64,000 bases of DNA from Vibrio hibernica (GTDB lineage: Bacteria; Pseudomonadota; Gammaproteobacteria; Enterobacterales; Vibrionaceae): the NCBI RefSeq assembly GCF_015223435.1, contig NZ_VHKO01000004.1:62001-126000 (forward strand), written 5' to 3'. The position numbers and the translations under genes were made by a program. Position 1 is the stretch's first letter. Every line of letters begins with the position of its first letter. This document shows, piece after piece, positions 18,421 to 27,023 of the stretch. The notes under the pieces were generated by a model. It made no database searches, was not told the DNA's origin, and worked only from the letters and a program-made list of their open reading frames with translations.

Positions 18421-18899
18421 TGAAAATCAACCTACTTTCTCTGGCCGGTGTCACTCTCACTAGTTTATTATTAAGTGCCTCTGCATTCGCTCATGATGGC
18501 TTAAAATATGACAACCCATATGCGCGAGCTACGCCGCCGAATGCCGTTAATAGTGCTATTTTTATGACGATTGAAAACCATCAAGATCACGAGCGAAACC
18601 TTATCTCTGTATCAACCAATATCGCGGAAAAAGCAGAATTACATACGGTGGAAAAAAGCGGCGATGTAATGAAAATGCGTCAAGTGAAAAGCATTACTTT
18701 ACCTGCACATGGGCAAGTTGAATTAAAACCAGGCAGTTTCCATATTATGCTGCTCAATGTGAAACAACCCTTAGTTGAAGGACAAACCATTCCTGTCACG
18801 CTCACTTATGCCAACGGTGACACTGAAAATATCACCGTTCCTGTTCAGAAAATAATGACAGGCATGACGAGCATGGCACATAACGATGAGCATAAATAA
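18420..18899 (+). CDS. Periplasmic copper chaperone PCuA(C)
   Basis: Secreted copper-binding protein of 159 residues with a signal peptide ending ASAFA. The PCuAC copper site is visible: a His in ELHTVE, Met residues in GDVMKMRQV, and His-x-Met in GSFHIML, with spacing of the family. A His- and Met-containing C-terminal tail (MTSMAHNDEHK) may add a second metal site. PCuAC passes Cu(I) to SCO or directly to oxidase. The ATG overlaps the SCO1 stop by one base. Confidence 0.93.
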   Translation: MKINLLSLAGVTLTSLLLSASAFAHDGLKYDNPYARATPPNAVNSAIFMTIENHQDHERNLISVSTNIAEKAELHTVEKSGDVMKMRQVKSITLPAHGQVELKPGSFHIMLLNVKQPLVEGQTIPVTLTYANGDTENITVPVQKIMTGMTSMAHNDEHK

Positions 18900-18943
18900 A
18901 CAGAAAAATACTGAACATCCCAAAGAATAAGTGATCACACTTT

Positions 18944-19828
18944 ATGCAAAAACCTTCAACGACCTTATTATTTACCACCGTAGCTCTCATGGCATTGGCA
19001 GCGAACTCGGTTTTAGGTCGGTTAGCTCTCACCGAAGGTCACATTGATCCATACAGCTTTACGATTATCCGTTTAAGTTCTGGGGCCATTATGCTTTGGC
19101 TGCTACTCAAAGGGCGAACACATTTATTTTCTTTGTCTTCGTCTATCATAAAAGGCAGTTGGTTATCTGCCTTTATGCTGTTTCTCTATGCCTGCTCTTT
19201 TTCGATCGCATACCTTTCTATCGATACCGGTATTGGTGCATTAATTCTCTTTGGCGCCGTACAAATTAGCATGATTTTATATTCATCTTTCACTGGCACA
19301 AAATTAAAACTAATCGAATTTATTGGTATTGGGCTCGCGTTTTCTGGATTCTTATATTTAGTATTGCCGAATCTAGCCACGCCTTCTTTAAGCGGATTTA
19401 TATTGATGTCGATAGCCGGTATCGCTTGGGCTGTATACACCATTAGAGGAAAACGATGTGATGACCCATTATCGGACACAGCAGGCAATTTTATTCGCAG
19501 TTTACCTTTTACTTTACTGCTACTCATCGGCTTTTTGTTTACACCTCCCCAACTGGCTTTAAATGGAATACTGCTGGCTATAACATCAGGTGCTATTACA
19601 TCTGGAATAGGATATTCATTATGGTACGTCGCGCTTAGAGGTTTATCGGCCACCCAAGCTGGTGTGATCCAGCTTTTAGTCCCCGTTATTGCAGCATTAG
19701 GAGCCGTTATCTTTATCGCAGAACCGATCACGCCGACATTTATTATTGCCTCAATCATGATTTTAGGTGGTATTTTCCTAGTGATTCTACAAAGCAAAAA
19801 ACACCATAACGCGATCAATAAAATATAA
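18944..19828 (+). CDS. EamA/DMT-family transporter
   Basis: Ten-helix drug/metabolite transporter of 294 residues built from two EamA repeats, the second with the typical GYSLWYVALRGLSATQAG segment. It begins 44 bp after the copper chaperone gene with only a weak ribosome-binding site, so it may or may not share that transcript. The substrate is unknown. A long antisense reading frame over this gene is a by-product of its composition. Confidence 0.88.
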   Translation: MQKPSTTLLFTTVALMALAANSVLGRLALTEGHIDPYSFTIIRLSSGAIMLWLLLKGRTHLFSLSSSIIKGSWLSAFMLFLYACSFSIAYLSIDTGIGALILFGAVQISMILYSSFTGTKLKLIEFIGIGLAFSGFLYLVLPNLATPSLSGFILMSIAGIAWAVYTIRGKRCDDPLSDTAGNFIRSLPFTLLLLIGFLFTPPQLALNGILLAITSGAITSGIGYSLWYVALRGLSATQAGVIQLLVPVIAALGAVIFIAEPITPTFIIASIMILGGIFLVILQSKKHHNAINKI

Positions 19829-19884
19829 TGCAAGTGGTTATTTTAAATAGAAAAATTAAATATTGTGAACTCTATTGATTAATT

Positions 19885-19894
19885 TTGTATACAA
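19885..19894. promoter_or_regulatory. Palindromic operator candidate upstream of allE
   Basis: TTGTATACAA is a perfect 10-bp dyad in an AT-rich gap 75 bp before allE. Such TTGTATACAA-type dyads are typical of GntR-family sites, but no regulator gene is adjacent. Confidence 0.4.
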
Positions 19895-19968
19895 TGTAGT
19901 ATAGTAAATACATCAGTTATTAACGTTTACCTATCACTCCCCTCTCGTTTTATGAAGGATCACAATAC

Positions 19969-20805
19969 ATGAGCAAGAAACACGCTTATTACTCACCAGA
20001 AGGTGGGTTACCACCTCAAACTCAATTACTTTCAGACCGCGCAGTGCTAACCGAAGCTTACGCCATTATTCCCAAACGAGTCATGACCGATATCGTCACT
20101 AGCTTTTTACCGTTTTGGGAAAATATGCGTATGTGGGTCATCGCTCGCCCATTGAGTGGATTTTCTGAAACCTTTTCACAATACATTGTAGAAATCTCTT
20201 CACAAGGTGGCTCCGACAAACCAGAGCTTGATCCTAATGCTGAAGGTGTTTTATTTGTTGTTGCCGGTGAAATGGACATCACGATTGAAGGTAAAGCACA
20301 TCATATGACTGAAGGCGGCTATGCATTCTTGCCACCGGGTTGTAAATGGACGGTTCATAATAATAATGACCAACCAGTGCGTTTCCATTGGATTCGTAAA
20401 GCTTACCAGTTTGTAGATGGCCTTGAACTACCAGAAGCATTTGTTACCAATGAAAATGATCTTGCGCCGATCGCAATGCCGGATACAGATGAAGGCTGGG
20501 CAACCACTCGCTTTGTTGATTCTGCCGATATGCGCCATGATATGCATGTTAATATCGTGACATTCCAGCCAGGTACTGTGATCCCATTTGATGAAACGCA
20601 TGTAATGGAACATGGTTTGTATGTTCTACAAGGCAAAGCGGTATACCACTTGAACCAAGACTGGGTTGAAGTTGAAGCCGGTGATTTCATGTGGTTACGC
20701 GCGTTCTGCCCACAATCTTGTTACGCAGGTGGCCCAGGCCCATTCCGCTATCTTTTATATAAAGATGTGAATCGCCATATGCCATTTATTCGTCCTAGCA
20801 ACTAA
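19969..20805 (+). CDS. allE: (S)-ureidoglycine aminohydrolase
   Basis: Bicupin enzyme of 278 residues that releases ammonia from ureidoglycine to give ureidoglycolate in the allantoin pathway. Two cupin halves are visible: residues about 60-130 (GVLFVVAGEMDITIEG, YAFLPPGCKWTVHN) and about 185-265, where the Mn-binding residues fall in FDETHVMEHGLYVLQG. AAGGA precedes the ATG, and a strong terminator follows, so it is monocistronic. No other allantoin genes are in the window, which is odd for a middle-pathway enzyme; the rest must lie elsewhere or be missing. Confidence 0.93.
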   Translation: MSKKHAYYSPEGGLPPQTQLLSDRAVLTEAYAIIPKRVMTDIVTSFLPFWENMRMWVIARPLSGFSETFSQYIVEISSQGGSDKPELDPNAEGVLFVVAGEMDITIEGKAHHMTEGGYAFLPPGCKWTVHNNNDQPVRFHWIRKAYQFVDGLELPEAFVTNENDLAPIAMPDTDEGWATTRFVDSADMRHDMHVNIVTFQPGTVIPFDETHVMEHGLYVLQGKAVYHLNQDWVEVEAGDFMWLRAFCPQSCYAGGPGPFRYLLYKDVNRHMPFIRPSN

Positions 20806-20835
20806 TATAATTATCATTTAATTGAGATTATTCGT

Positions 20836-20866
20836 AAAAAACCGAGCTTATCGCTCGGTTTTTTTA
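20836..20866. terminator. Terminator after allE, probably bidirectional
   Basis: AAACCGAGC/GCTCGGTTT stem, six A residues before and seven T residues after. Confidence 0.9.
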
Positions 20867-20884
20867 TTCTTTGAGTATAAATAT

Positions 20885-21430
20885 TTAGGCTTCTGAATGG
20901 CATGATACTGCTTGTTTAAGTTGATCAGGAGATTGCCAAGTATAAGTATGACAAGGCACTTGAGTACCACATGGCGCATTCCATACCATATCTTTGCTGT
21001 CGGTAGCCCCGACGGATAAATAAAAGTTTATTGCAGCTTGGTTGGCTTTTAATACTTCTAAATACATACCCAAACTAGAAAAATGTTTATTTGCCCACGT
21101 TGCGGCTTCTGCCATCAACTGCTTACCAAACCCTTTCCCTCGAGAACCAGACGCAACGTGTAAGTTATCAATCATAGTGCCATAATCAAAACTGTGATTT
21201 CCATACAAGCAAATAAAACCACAAAGCTGATCATTTTCTTCTAATAACAAAATACCTTGGTTCAATGAAGGATGGATTAAGCGGGTTTGCCAAATCGCTT
21301 TTCGTTCATCAAGCATTTGATTCTGTAAATAATCATCATCTAAAATACCAGCATAAGCTTGCTGCCAATTCGCAGTATGCAATTCCGCAATTTTGGCATA
21401 ATCATTGAATTCAGCTTCTCTTATTCTCAT
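20885..21430 (-). CDS. GNAT-family N-acetyltransferase
   Basis: Acetyl-CoA-dependent acetyltransferase of 181 residues. The acetyl-CoA loop reads VASGSRGKGFGKQLMAEA (Q/RxxGxG/A type), and the C-terminal LEVLKANQAAINFYLSVGA is the usual motif B. I start at the ATG at 21430 behind GGAAGG; the frame is open to 21466 but those residues are not GNAT-like. Five cysteines near the C-terminal end are unusual. The substrate is unknown. Confidence 0.87.
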   Translation of the reverse strand: MRIREAEFNDYAKIAELHTANWQQAYAGILDDDYLQNQMLDERKAIWQTRLIHPSLNQGILLLEENDQLCGFICLYGNHSFDYGTMIDNLHVASGSRGKGFGKQLMAEAATWANKHFSSLGMYLEVLKANQAAINFYLSVGATDSKDMVWNAPCGTQVPCHTYTWQSPDQLKQAVSCHSEA

Positions 21431-21643
21431 CAGACATCCCTTCCTTAATACCATCAACTGAGTCAAATCCTATCGACCGAGGTTGCTATATTTTTATATT
21501 AATAAAATGAATAAAAACTCAACATCAAGTCTTACTTTATAATAAAAACTGGGAAAGTTACGACTGTTTTTTAACTTATTTTCAACATGATATGCTGAAA
21601 TTTAAGCTATTGTTTACAATTAAATATTCTCCAGAGCGAAAAC

Positions 21644-21677
21644 AACAAAACCAATGGAAACATCCATTGGTTTTGTT
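21644..21677 (-). terminator. Terminator of the yjiH operon
   Basis: Perfect 14-bp inverted repeat AACAAAACCAATGG/CCATTGGTTTTGTT with a six-base loop, ending in T-rich sequence on the minus strand. It lies about 45 bp past the small acidic gene. Confidence 0.8.
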
Positions 21678-21720
21678 AGATATTCAATAATGTATTAACA
21701 CTAGCTATCTCAAATTCAGG

Positions 21721-22071
21721 TTAACTACGTTTAGGTTGAACGTATGTTTTACCTGCCGCTTGATAAGTATCTTTCATTTTCACTTCAAACAAAATTTCAA
21801 AAAACCATGCTACAAAGCGGATAACATCATCCCCTTCATTCATGATGTGCTCGACGTATTCTTGCTCCACACCTTGCTCGTCTTTCTCGGTGGTCACATG
21901 GTAAATGCGGCTTTCACCATCTACATCAGCCAGCGCAAACTGCCCAGATAGAGACTTAGCGGCTTCCGACACATCAGCATCACTGTTCATCTGCAAAAAT
22001 TTTAAGATTTGAGGTACAGCATCGAGTGTGCATAATGTTTTTACTAATGTTTCAAATTCATCTTGTTGCAT
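21721..22071 (-). CDS. Small acidic protein downstream of yjiH, function unknown
   Basis: 116 residues, strongly acidic, with no signal peptide and one hydrophobic patch (VIRFVAWFFEILFEV, about residues 85-99) that looks like an amphipathic or buried helix more than a membrane span. I do not recognise the family. It follows yjiH by 49 bp on the same strand, has AAGAG before its ATG and is followed by a strong hairpin, so the pair is probably one transcript. It could be an accessory protein of the YjiH carrier; that is inference from linkage only. Confidence 0.7.
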   Translation of the reverse strand: MQQDEFETLVKTLCTLDAVPQILKFLQMNSDADVSEAAKSLSGQFALADVDGESRIYHVTTEKDEQGVEQEYVEHIMNEGDDVIRFVAWFFEILFEVKMKDTYQAAGKTYVQPKRS

Positions 22072-22120
22072 AGTTTGATTACTCTTTTATAAATTGGATT
22101 AAGTTTACTAAAAATAAAGG

Positions 22121-23539
22121 CTAAAAAACCAAATGTGCGACCGCGACAATAACAGGCAAGGTAATTAAAGTCCGTAAAATAAAGATAATAAACAGTTCCC
22201 ATAACGCCACTGGAATTTTACTGCCTAACAGTAATGCACCGACTTCTGACATGTAGATAAGCTGAGTCACCGACATAGCCGCAATGATAAAACGAGTCAT
22301 ATCACTGTGAATCGGAGCGGCAAGAATCGCGGGAATGAACATATCAGCAAAGCCCACCACAATGGTTTGTGATGCTTCAACGGCTTCTGGCACGCCAAGT
22401 AACTTCAAATAAGGAATAAATGGCTGGCCTAGAATAGAAAATATAGGAGTATACTCAGCAATAATTAAAGCAAGTGTCCCTAACGCCATCACTACCGGCA
22501 GCACGCCAAACACCATATCAATTGCATTGCGCACGCCTTCACCTAGCACACTTTTAAAAGACGGTACGTTATGTGCCTTTCTTAATGCGAGCGTCATGCC
22601 CCAAGTATAATTGGTATGGCCTTCTGGTAAGTCATCGGCCTTACGATCAGGCACACTACCATCAACAAAAACATCTTTCTTCCAACGTAGTGGTGGAATA
22701 CGAGGCAAAATAATCGCGGCAACAAATCCGGCTAAACATACTGCTGCGTAAAATGGCAGAAATAAATACTCTAAACCAACTTGCGCAATCACGACCAAAC
22801 TAAAAGTAATCGACACCGCAGAAAAGGTAGTTCCCACAATGGCTGCTTCACGTTGCGTATAAAATTTATCTTCATACTGTTTACTGGTTAGTAGGATCCC
22901 AACCGAACCGTCACCCAACCAAGATGCCATGCAATCAATCGCTGAACGGCCTGGTAAATTAAAAATTGGTCGCATCACTTTACTTAATAAGGTGCCAAAT
23001 AATTCCAGCAAACCAAAATTAAGTAACAGCGGTAATAACATTCCAGCAAAAATGAACACACAAAATAGGGTTGGCAATAAACCATTCAATACCATACCGC
23101 CGGTATTTTCTTCCCAAATAAATTCAGGCCCAAGTTGGCTATGGCTCATCACCGCAGCTAATCCACCCAATAAACGCACGATCAACCAAATTGGACTTGG
23201 GTTCATTAAACTGTTTAAGAAAGGACTATTTTGAACGAACTTAGGTTTGATCACTTGGCATGCTAACGTCGCCACTGACATAAACGCGATCACCAGTGTC
23301 ACCATATCAACAATATGATTTGCTAGAAGCGCTTGCATCGATTTGGCTAAAACGGCGACAGGAATGGTATATGAATCTTGATATTGAATCGGAGCCATAA
23401 ACAAAAACAAACCAATCAATGATGGGATAAGAAACATTAAGTAGGTTTTTGTTGGGTACAATTTATAACTTAGAGGATGATCGCCGACAGGTGATTCAAC
23501 TAAAGATGGATCTTCTAGCGTTTCTGAGGTGTTATTCAT
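22121..23539 (-). CDS. yjiH: YjiH family membrane protein with nucleoside-recognition (Gate) domain
   Basis: Polytopic membrane protein of about 472 residues with around ten hydrophobic segments. The central part (LPTLFCVFIFAGMLLPLL, SWLGDGSVGILLTSKQYE) matches the Gate domain shared with nucleoside carriers and sporulation membrane proteins. I use the ATG at 23539 behind GAGAG; a TTG six codons earlier is less likely. The solute is not known. A small acidic gene follows on the same strand. Confidence 0.87.
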   Translation of the reverse strand: MNNTSETLEDPSLVESPVGDHPLSYKLYPTKTYLMFLIPSLIGLFLFMAPIQYQDSYTIPVAVLAKSMQALLANHIVDMVTLVIAFMSVATLACQVIKPKFVQNSPFLNSLMNPSPIWLIVRLLGGLAAVMSHSQLGPEFIWEENTGGMVLNGLLPTLFCVFIFAGMLLPLLLNFGLLELFGTLLSKVMRPIFNLPGRSAIDCMASWLGDGSVGILLTSKQYEDKFYTQREAAIVGTTFSAVSITFSLVVIAQVGLEYLFLPFYAAVCLAGFVAAIILPRIPPLRWKKDVFVDGSVPDRKADDLPEGHTNYTWGMTLALRKAHNVPSFKSVLGEGVRNAIDMVFGVLPVVMALGTLALIIAEYTPIFSILGQPFIPYLKLLGVPEAVEASQTIVVGFADMFIPAILAAPIHSDMTRFIIAAMSVTQLIYMSEVGALLLGSKIPVALWELFIIFILRTLITLPVIVAVAHLVF

Positions 23540-23824
23540 TATGCTCTCAAATGACAATGCTTAAATACTGCGCAATCCATCGCATAACTATTCACTATCT
23601 ATCCGTGATTTATTCACTGGCGGCAAGAATACCGATATTTGAGTCAAAGTGGAATACTCAATACCAAGAAAAACACGAATAATGACGATAGTGGTTGCTG
23701 CTTGCTTGTAAAAGCCTCAGAATAGCGCATTCAAAAAATGGTAGACCGATATTAATAACTTTCGACTTACCATACATGCCTTTCAAAGCCACATCGGCTA
23801 TCTATTAATGACTGAGATCACTAT

Positions 23825-25333
23825 ATGAGTTTTTCCTCTTTGGGACTTTCTGCACCTCTACTAAAAGCAGTAGAAGAGCAGGGCTATAACACACCTTCAC
23901 CAATTCAAGCTAAAGCAATTCCAGCGGTTATCGAAGGCAAGGATGTCATGGCTGCAGCCCAAACAGGAACTGGCAAAACAGCGGGTTTTACTCTTCCAAT
24001 TCTAGAACGCTTGCTTGGTGGTGAGCGTGTTCGTCCGAATCAGGTGCGTACTTTAATCCTAACGCCAACTCGTGAACTTGCAGCCCAAGTTCATAAGAAT
24101 GTAGAACAATACAGCCGACATACTCGCCTGACTTCTACCGTGGTATTTGGTGGTGTTAAAATTAATCCCCAAATGATGAAACTGCGTCAAGGTGTCGATG
24201 TATTAGTAGCAACACCTGGCCGTTTGCTTGATTTATACAATCAAAATGCTGTGCGTTTTTCGCAACTTGAAGTACTGGTACTTGATGAAGCGGATCGTAT
24301 GTTGGATATGGGCTTTATTCGCGATATTCGTAAAATTTTGAGTTTCTTACCCGCTAAACGCCAGAATCTTTTGTTTTCGGCTACGTTTTCTGACGATATT
24401 CGCAATCTCGCTAAAGGCTTGGTCAATAATCCTGTTGAAATTTCGGTTAACCCCGCTAACCAAACTGCCACTACGGTTGAGCAATCCATCTACCCTGCAG
24501 ATCAGAAACAAAAAGCACCGATGCTATTAAAACTGATTGAAGATAATGATTGGCAACAAGTATTGGTCTTTAGCAAAACTAAACATGGTGCCAACCGTTT
24601 AAGCCGTTTCTTAGATGAAAGAGGCATTACATCTGCCGCTATTCATGGCAACAAGAGCCAAGGCGCACGTACCAAAGCATTAGAAAACTTCAAAACAGGT
24701 GAAATTCGAGTATTAGTCGCTACCGATATCGCCGCTCGCGGTATCGATATTGCTCAACTGCCTCAAGTGGTCAACTTCGATTTACCTCATGTATCTGAAG
24801 ATTATGTTCACCGTATTGGTCGTACTGGTCGTGCTGGCGCCACAGGTAAAGCGATTTCTTTAGTTTGTATCGACGAAGTACACGATCTGTTCTCGATTGA
24901 GCGCTTAATCAAGCAAGTCCTACCACGTATGGAACTTGAAGGCTTCAAAGTCGTCAATACACTGCCTGCATCGAATCTAGATATGCGTCCGATGAAGCCG
25001 AAGAAACCGAAAAAACCAAGTGCACGTACTGGGCACAGTGACGGGCAACGCTCAAGCGATAATGCCCGTGGCCACAAACCTGTCAGCAAAAACCGTCGTC
25101 ATACTGGCACTGCTAAACCGGCAACAGCAAGTACTGATGGAGCGCAAGCATCAGGCTCACGTTCAGATGCACCTCGTCCAAATAATGCTCGTTCAAACAA
25201 TACAGGCGCAAGTAATATAGGCACAAGTGCAACTCGCCCAAATAGCTCTCCTCGTTCAGGCCCGGCAAATGGCGCAAAGCCAGCACCGCGACGCAACCCT
25301 AAAAACAATGGCAGCAACTTTAGTTCGAACTAA
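23825..25333 (+). CDS. rhlE: DEAD-box RNA helicase RhlE
   Basis: ATP-dependent RNA helicase of 502 residues, linked to ribosome assembly and cold growth. In order: Q motif ([11 protein letters not shown]), Walker [17 protein letters not shown], the DEAD box [16 protein letters not shown], and the second RecA domain with [11 protein letters not shown] and [10 protein letters not shown]. After about residue 395 comes a long basic low-complexity tail (KPKKPKKPS, then Ser/Ala/Asn/Arg-rich), normal for RhlE and likely to bind RNA. A terminator follows, after which lies the csrB gene. Confidence 0.96.
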   Translation: MSFSSLGLSAPLLKAVEEQGYNTPSPIQAKAIPAVIEGKDVMAAAQTGTGKTAGFTLPILERLLGGERVRPNQVRTLILTPTRELAAQVHKNVEQYSRHTRLTSTVVFGGVKINPQMMKLRQGVDVLVATPGRLLDLYNQNAVRFSQLEVLVLDEADRMLDMGFIRDIRKILSFLPAKRQNLLFSATFSDDIRNLAKGLVNNPVEISVNPANQTATTVEQSIYPADQKQKAPMLLKLIEDNDWQQVLVFSKTKHGANRLSRFLDERGITSAAIHGNKSQGARTKALENFKTGEIRVLVATDIAARGIDIAQLPQVVNFDLPHVSEDYVHRIGRTGRAGATGKAISLVCIDEVHDLFSIERLIKQVLPRMELEGFKVVNTLPASNLDMRPMKPKKPKKPSARTGHSDGQRSSDNARGHKPVSKNRRHTGTAKPATASTDGAQASGSRSDAPRPNNARSNNTGASNIGTSATRPNSSPRSGPANGAKPAPRRNPKNNGSNFSSN

Positions 25334-25366
25334 AGCTGACTAACATAAGCTGAGTGCGTATATCCA

Positions 25367-25384
25367 TGTAAGAGATCGCTTACG
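25367..25384 (+). promoter_or_regulatory. VarA/GacA activator box of the csrB gene
   Basis: TGTAAG-AGATCG-CTTACG matches the TGTAAG-N6-CTTACA box of GacA/UvrY/VarA regulators in all but the last base. It lies roughly 170 bp before the expected csrB start, the distance usual for these far-upstream sites, with the rhlE terminator in between. Confidence 0.85.
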
Positions 25385-25428
25385 CTTTTTGTAAGATAAG
25401 ACGTTTTCATACAAGATAAACACGGCAT

Positions 25429-25470
25429 AAACCCCATTAAATTATTGATATTTAATGGGGTTTTATTTTA
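25429..25470 (+). terminator. Terminator of rhlE
   Basis: AAACCCCATTAAA pairs with TTTAATGGGGTTT and is followed by TTATTTTAT. Confidence 0.88.
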
Positions 25471-25542
25471 TATAATGATTCATACTTAGTTTTTCTTATT
25501 GATCTATCTTGAGACAAATTTAAAATCACGTAGGATTAATCT

Positions 25543-25894
25543 TATCGAAAGCTAGCAAGCTTGTTTTAAACAAATAGGAATTGGACCGCTAAGGTTGGCG
25601 GTCAGCAGGATGCAGGACAACGAACGGATACAACTAAGTTACAGGACGTAACTTAAAATGGATTTATGGACACCTCAAGATTGAGGAAAGGACACCGCTC
25701 AGGGAACAAGTGATGAATGCTACTCAGGAAGATTAGCTTATACGGAATATAATTGGACACCGCTAGGATGCGAGATAATGGATAAGCTTAGGATAAGCAA
25801 ACTATCAAGGATTTGATGCATGGAGCATAAAAAGTAGCTGGATTGCTGCGAGTAAGACCATAGCCCCCTGCATTTAAATGTCGGGGGCTTTTCT
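25543..25894 (+). ncRNA. csrB: CsrB-family regulatory RNA that sequesters CsrA
   Basis: About 340 nt with no reading frame but some 19 GGA triplets, most in the CAGGA, AGGAT or GGACA form and many in small hairpin loops (for example TTACAGGACGTAA and CTCAAGATTGAGGA). The 3' part contains AAAAGTAGCTGGATTGCTG, nearly the same as a conserved segment of Escherichia coli CsrB, and ends in a GCCCCC/GGGGGC terminator followed by TTTTCTT. CsrB RNAs bind many copies of the translational regulator CsrA. The 5' end is estimated from TTGAGA and TAGGAT hexamers at 25509 and 25531; the 3' end is firm. A VarA/GacA box lies upstream. Confidence 0.92.
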
Positions 25895-25922
25895 TATTTT
25901 TACCAAGCTAGAAATGATTTCG

Positions 25923-26396
25923 TTATTGTCGGTATTTATGTAAAAGATCAAACGGAATATGACAATAATCATTAGGATGTAAAGTCAACCGGTCTTGATG
26001 ATCATCATCACTTTTCACATAATTTGATAGCGGCATGACTTCTACCGCAATTTTATCCGCATCACTACGTTGAGCAATGTATTGCTCTACGATCGATAAG
26101 ATTGCATCATCACAGCTATAAACCCCAGTTCGATATTTTTCACCCACATCTTCCCCTTGCTGATTAAGACTATAAGGATCAATAATTTCAAAAAAATAGT
26201 CCATCAACTGATACATAGAAACTTGGTTCGGATCAAACTGAACCCGAACACATTCAGCATAACCGTCGTAGTCCCCTTGTGTATCATGATTCTGCCCATT
26301 CGCTCGGCCCGCTTCTGTCATCAACACGCCAGGTAAATGACGCATAAACTCCTGCACCCCCCACAAGCAACCACCCGCAAAAAAGATTTCGTTCAT
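25923..26396 (-). CDS. msrA: Peptide methionine sulfoxide reductase A-like protein
   Basis: Reduces the S-epimer of methionine sulfoxide in proteins and so repairs oxidative damage. 157 residues with the catalytic cysteine in FAGGCLWGVQEFM at the N-terminus, and GDYDGYAECVRVQFDP and FFEIIDPYSLNQQGEDVG following as in the family. The usual GCFWC..E reads GCLWGVQE here, so this is a divergent member, perhaps a second MsrA beside a standard one elsewhere. The C-terminus is shorter than in classical MsrA. Confidence 0.82.
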   Translation of the reverse strand: MNEIFFAGGCLWGVQEFMRHLPGVLMTEAGRANGQNHDTQGDYDGYAECVRVQFDPNQVSMYQLMDYFFEIIDPYSLNQQGEDVGEKYRTGVYSCDDAILSIVEQYIAQRSDADKIAVEVMPLSNYVKSDDDHQDRLTLHPNDYCHIPFDLLHKYRQ

Positions 26397-26543
26397 TGTT
26401 TTACTCTGATTATTTCATCTATATTTTCTTTATTATAACCGTCAAAGATCCCATTTAAACCCTCCAAGTAACAATAGGTGAACGCCATCGCTTATGCTAC
26501 AATCTGCGCCCTTTGTATTTGTGATAACTTGACTGGTGTATAT

Positions 26544-26900
26544 ATGAGCCAAAATGATGAAAAACAACAACTAAATAACCGACTCGATAAATGCCGTCAT
26601 AAGTTAGAAGCGGCACAAAAACGCGCAGATAAAGCGATGATTTTTCAATTTGAAACTGAAATCAAACAAATCAGCAAAAAGCTAGCGCAGATGAATCACA
26701 AAGACAGCTTTGACCTTAATAAAGAGCGTAAAGCATTATTAGCGATGCCATTTATTCGTGAGTTGACCAAAGCAGAGCAAGCCGATCAAGGCAGTTTGAA
26801 AAAATCAGTGAAAGGTCTCATTATTGTTCACCCTATCACTAAAATTGGCAAACAATTGAATTTAGAAGTCATGACGGGCTTTTCTCCAATCGAATTCTAA
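26544..26900 (+). CDS. yibL: YibL family ribosome-associated protein
   Basis: 118-residue protein of the YibL/DUF2810 family, reported to associate with ribosomes. The N-terminal half is a charged coiled coil (about residues 5-55). The C-terminal half carries the family signature: MPFIRELTKAEQAD, LKKSVKGLIIVHP and EVMTGFSPIEF. I start at the ATG at 26544; the frame is open to 26478 but the extra 22 residues are not family-like. A terminator follows. Confidence 0.92.
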   Translation: MSQNDEKQQLNNRLDKCRHKLEAAQKRADKAMIFQFETEIKQISKKLAQMNHKDSFDLNKERKALLAMPFIRELTKAEQADQGSLKKSVKGLIIVHPITKIGKQLNLEVMTGFSPIEF

Positions 26901-26940
26901 TATCTGCATGATCTAATATATCGACATTGAACGCTTTCTT

Positions 26941-26979
26941 AAAAAGATGATACTTTCCCAAGTTATCATCTTTTTTATT
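26941..26979 (+). terminator. Terminator after yibL
   Basis: AAAGATGATA/TATCATCTTT stem followed by TTTTTTATTA. Confidence 0.85.
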
Positions 26980-27023
26980 ACCTATTTTCTTAGATATTCA
27001 TCAACTCCAACAAAGTAGACATC

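Noticed and set aside
19186-19833. 215-residue minus-strand reading frame
   Set aside because: Antisense to a clear EamA transporter; repeated Pro/Ile/Lys composition is that of a shadow of hydrophobic coding sequence.
25543-25894. The GGA-rich gap as a repeat array or CRISPR-like element
   Set aside because: Repeats are not evenly spaced or identical, and the pattern and 3' segment match a CsrB RNA.
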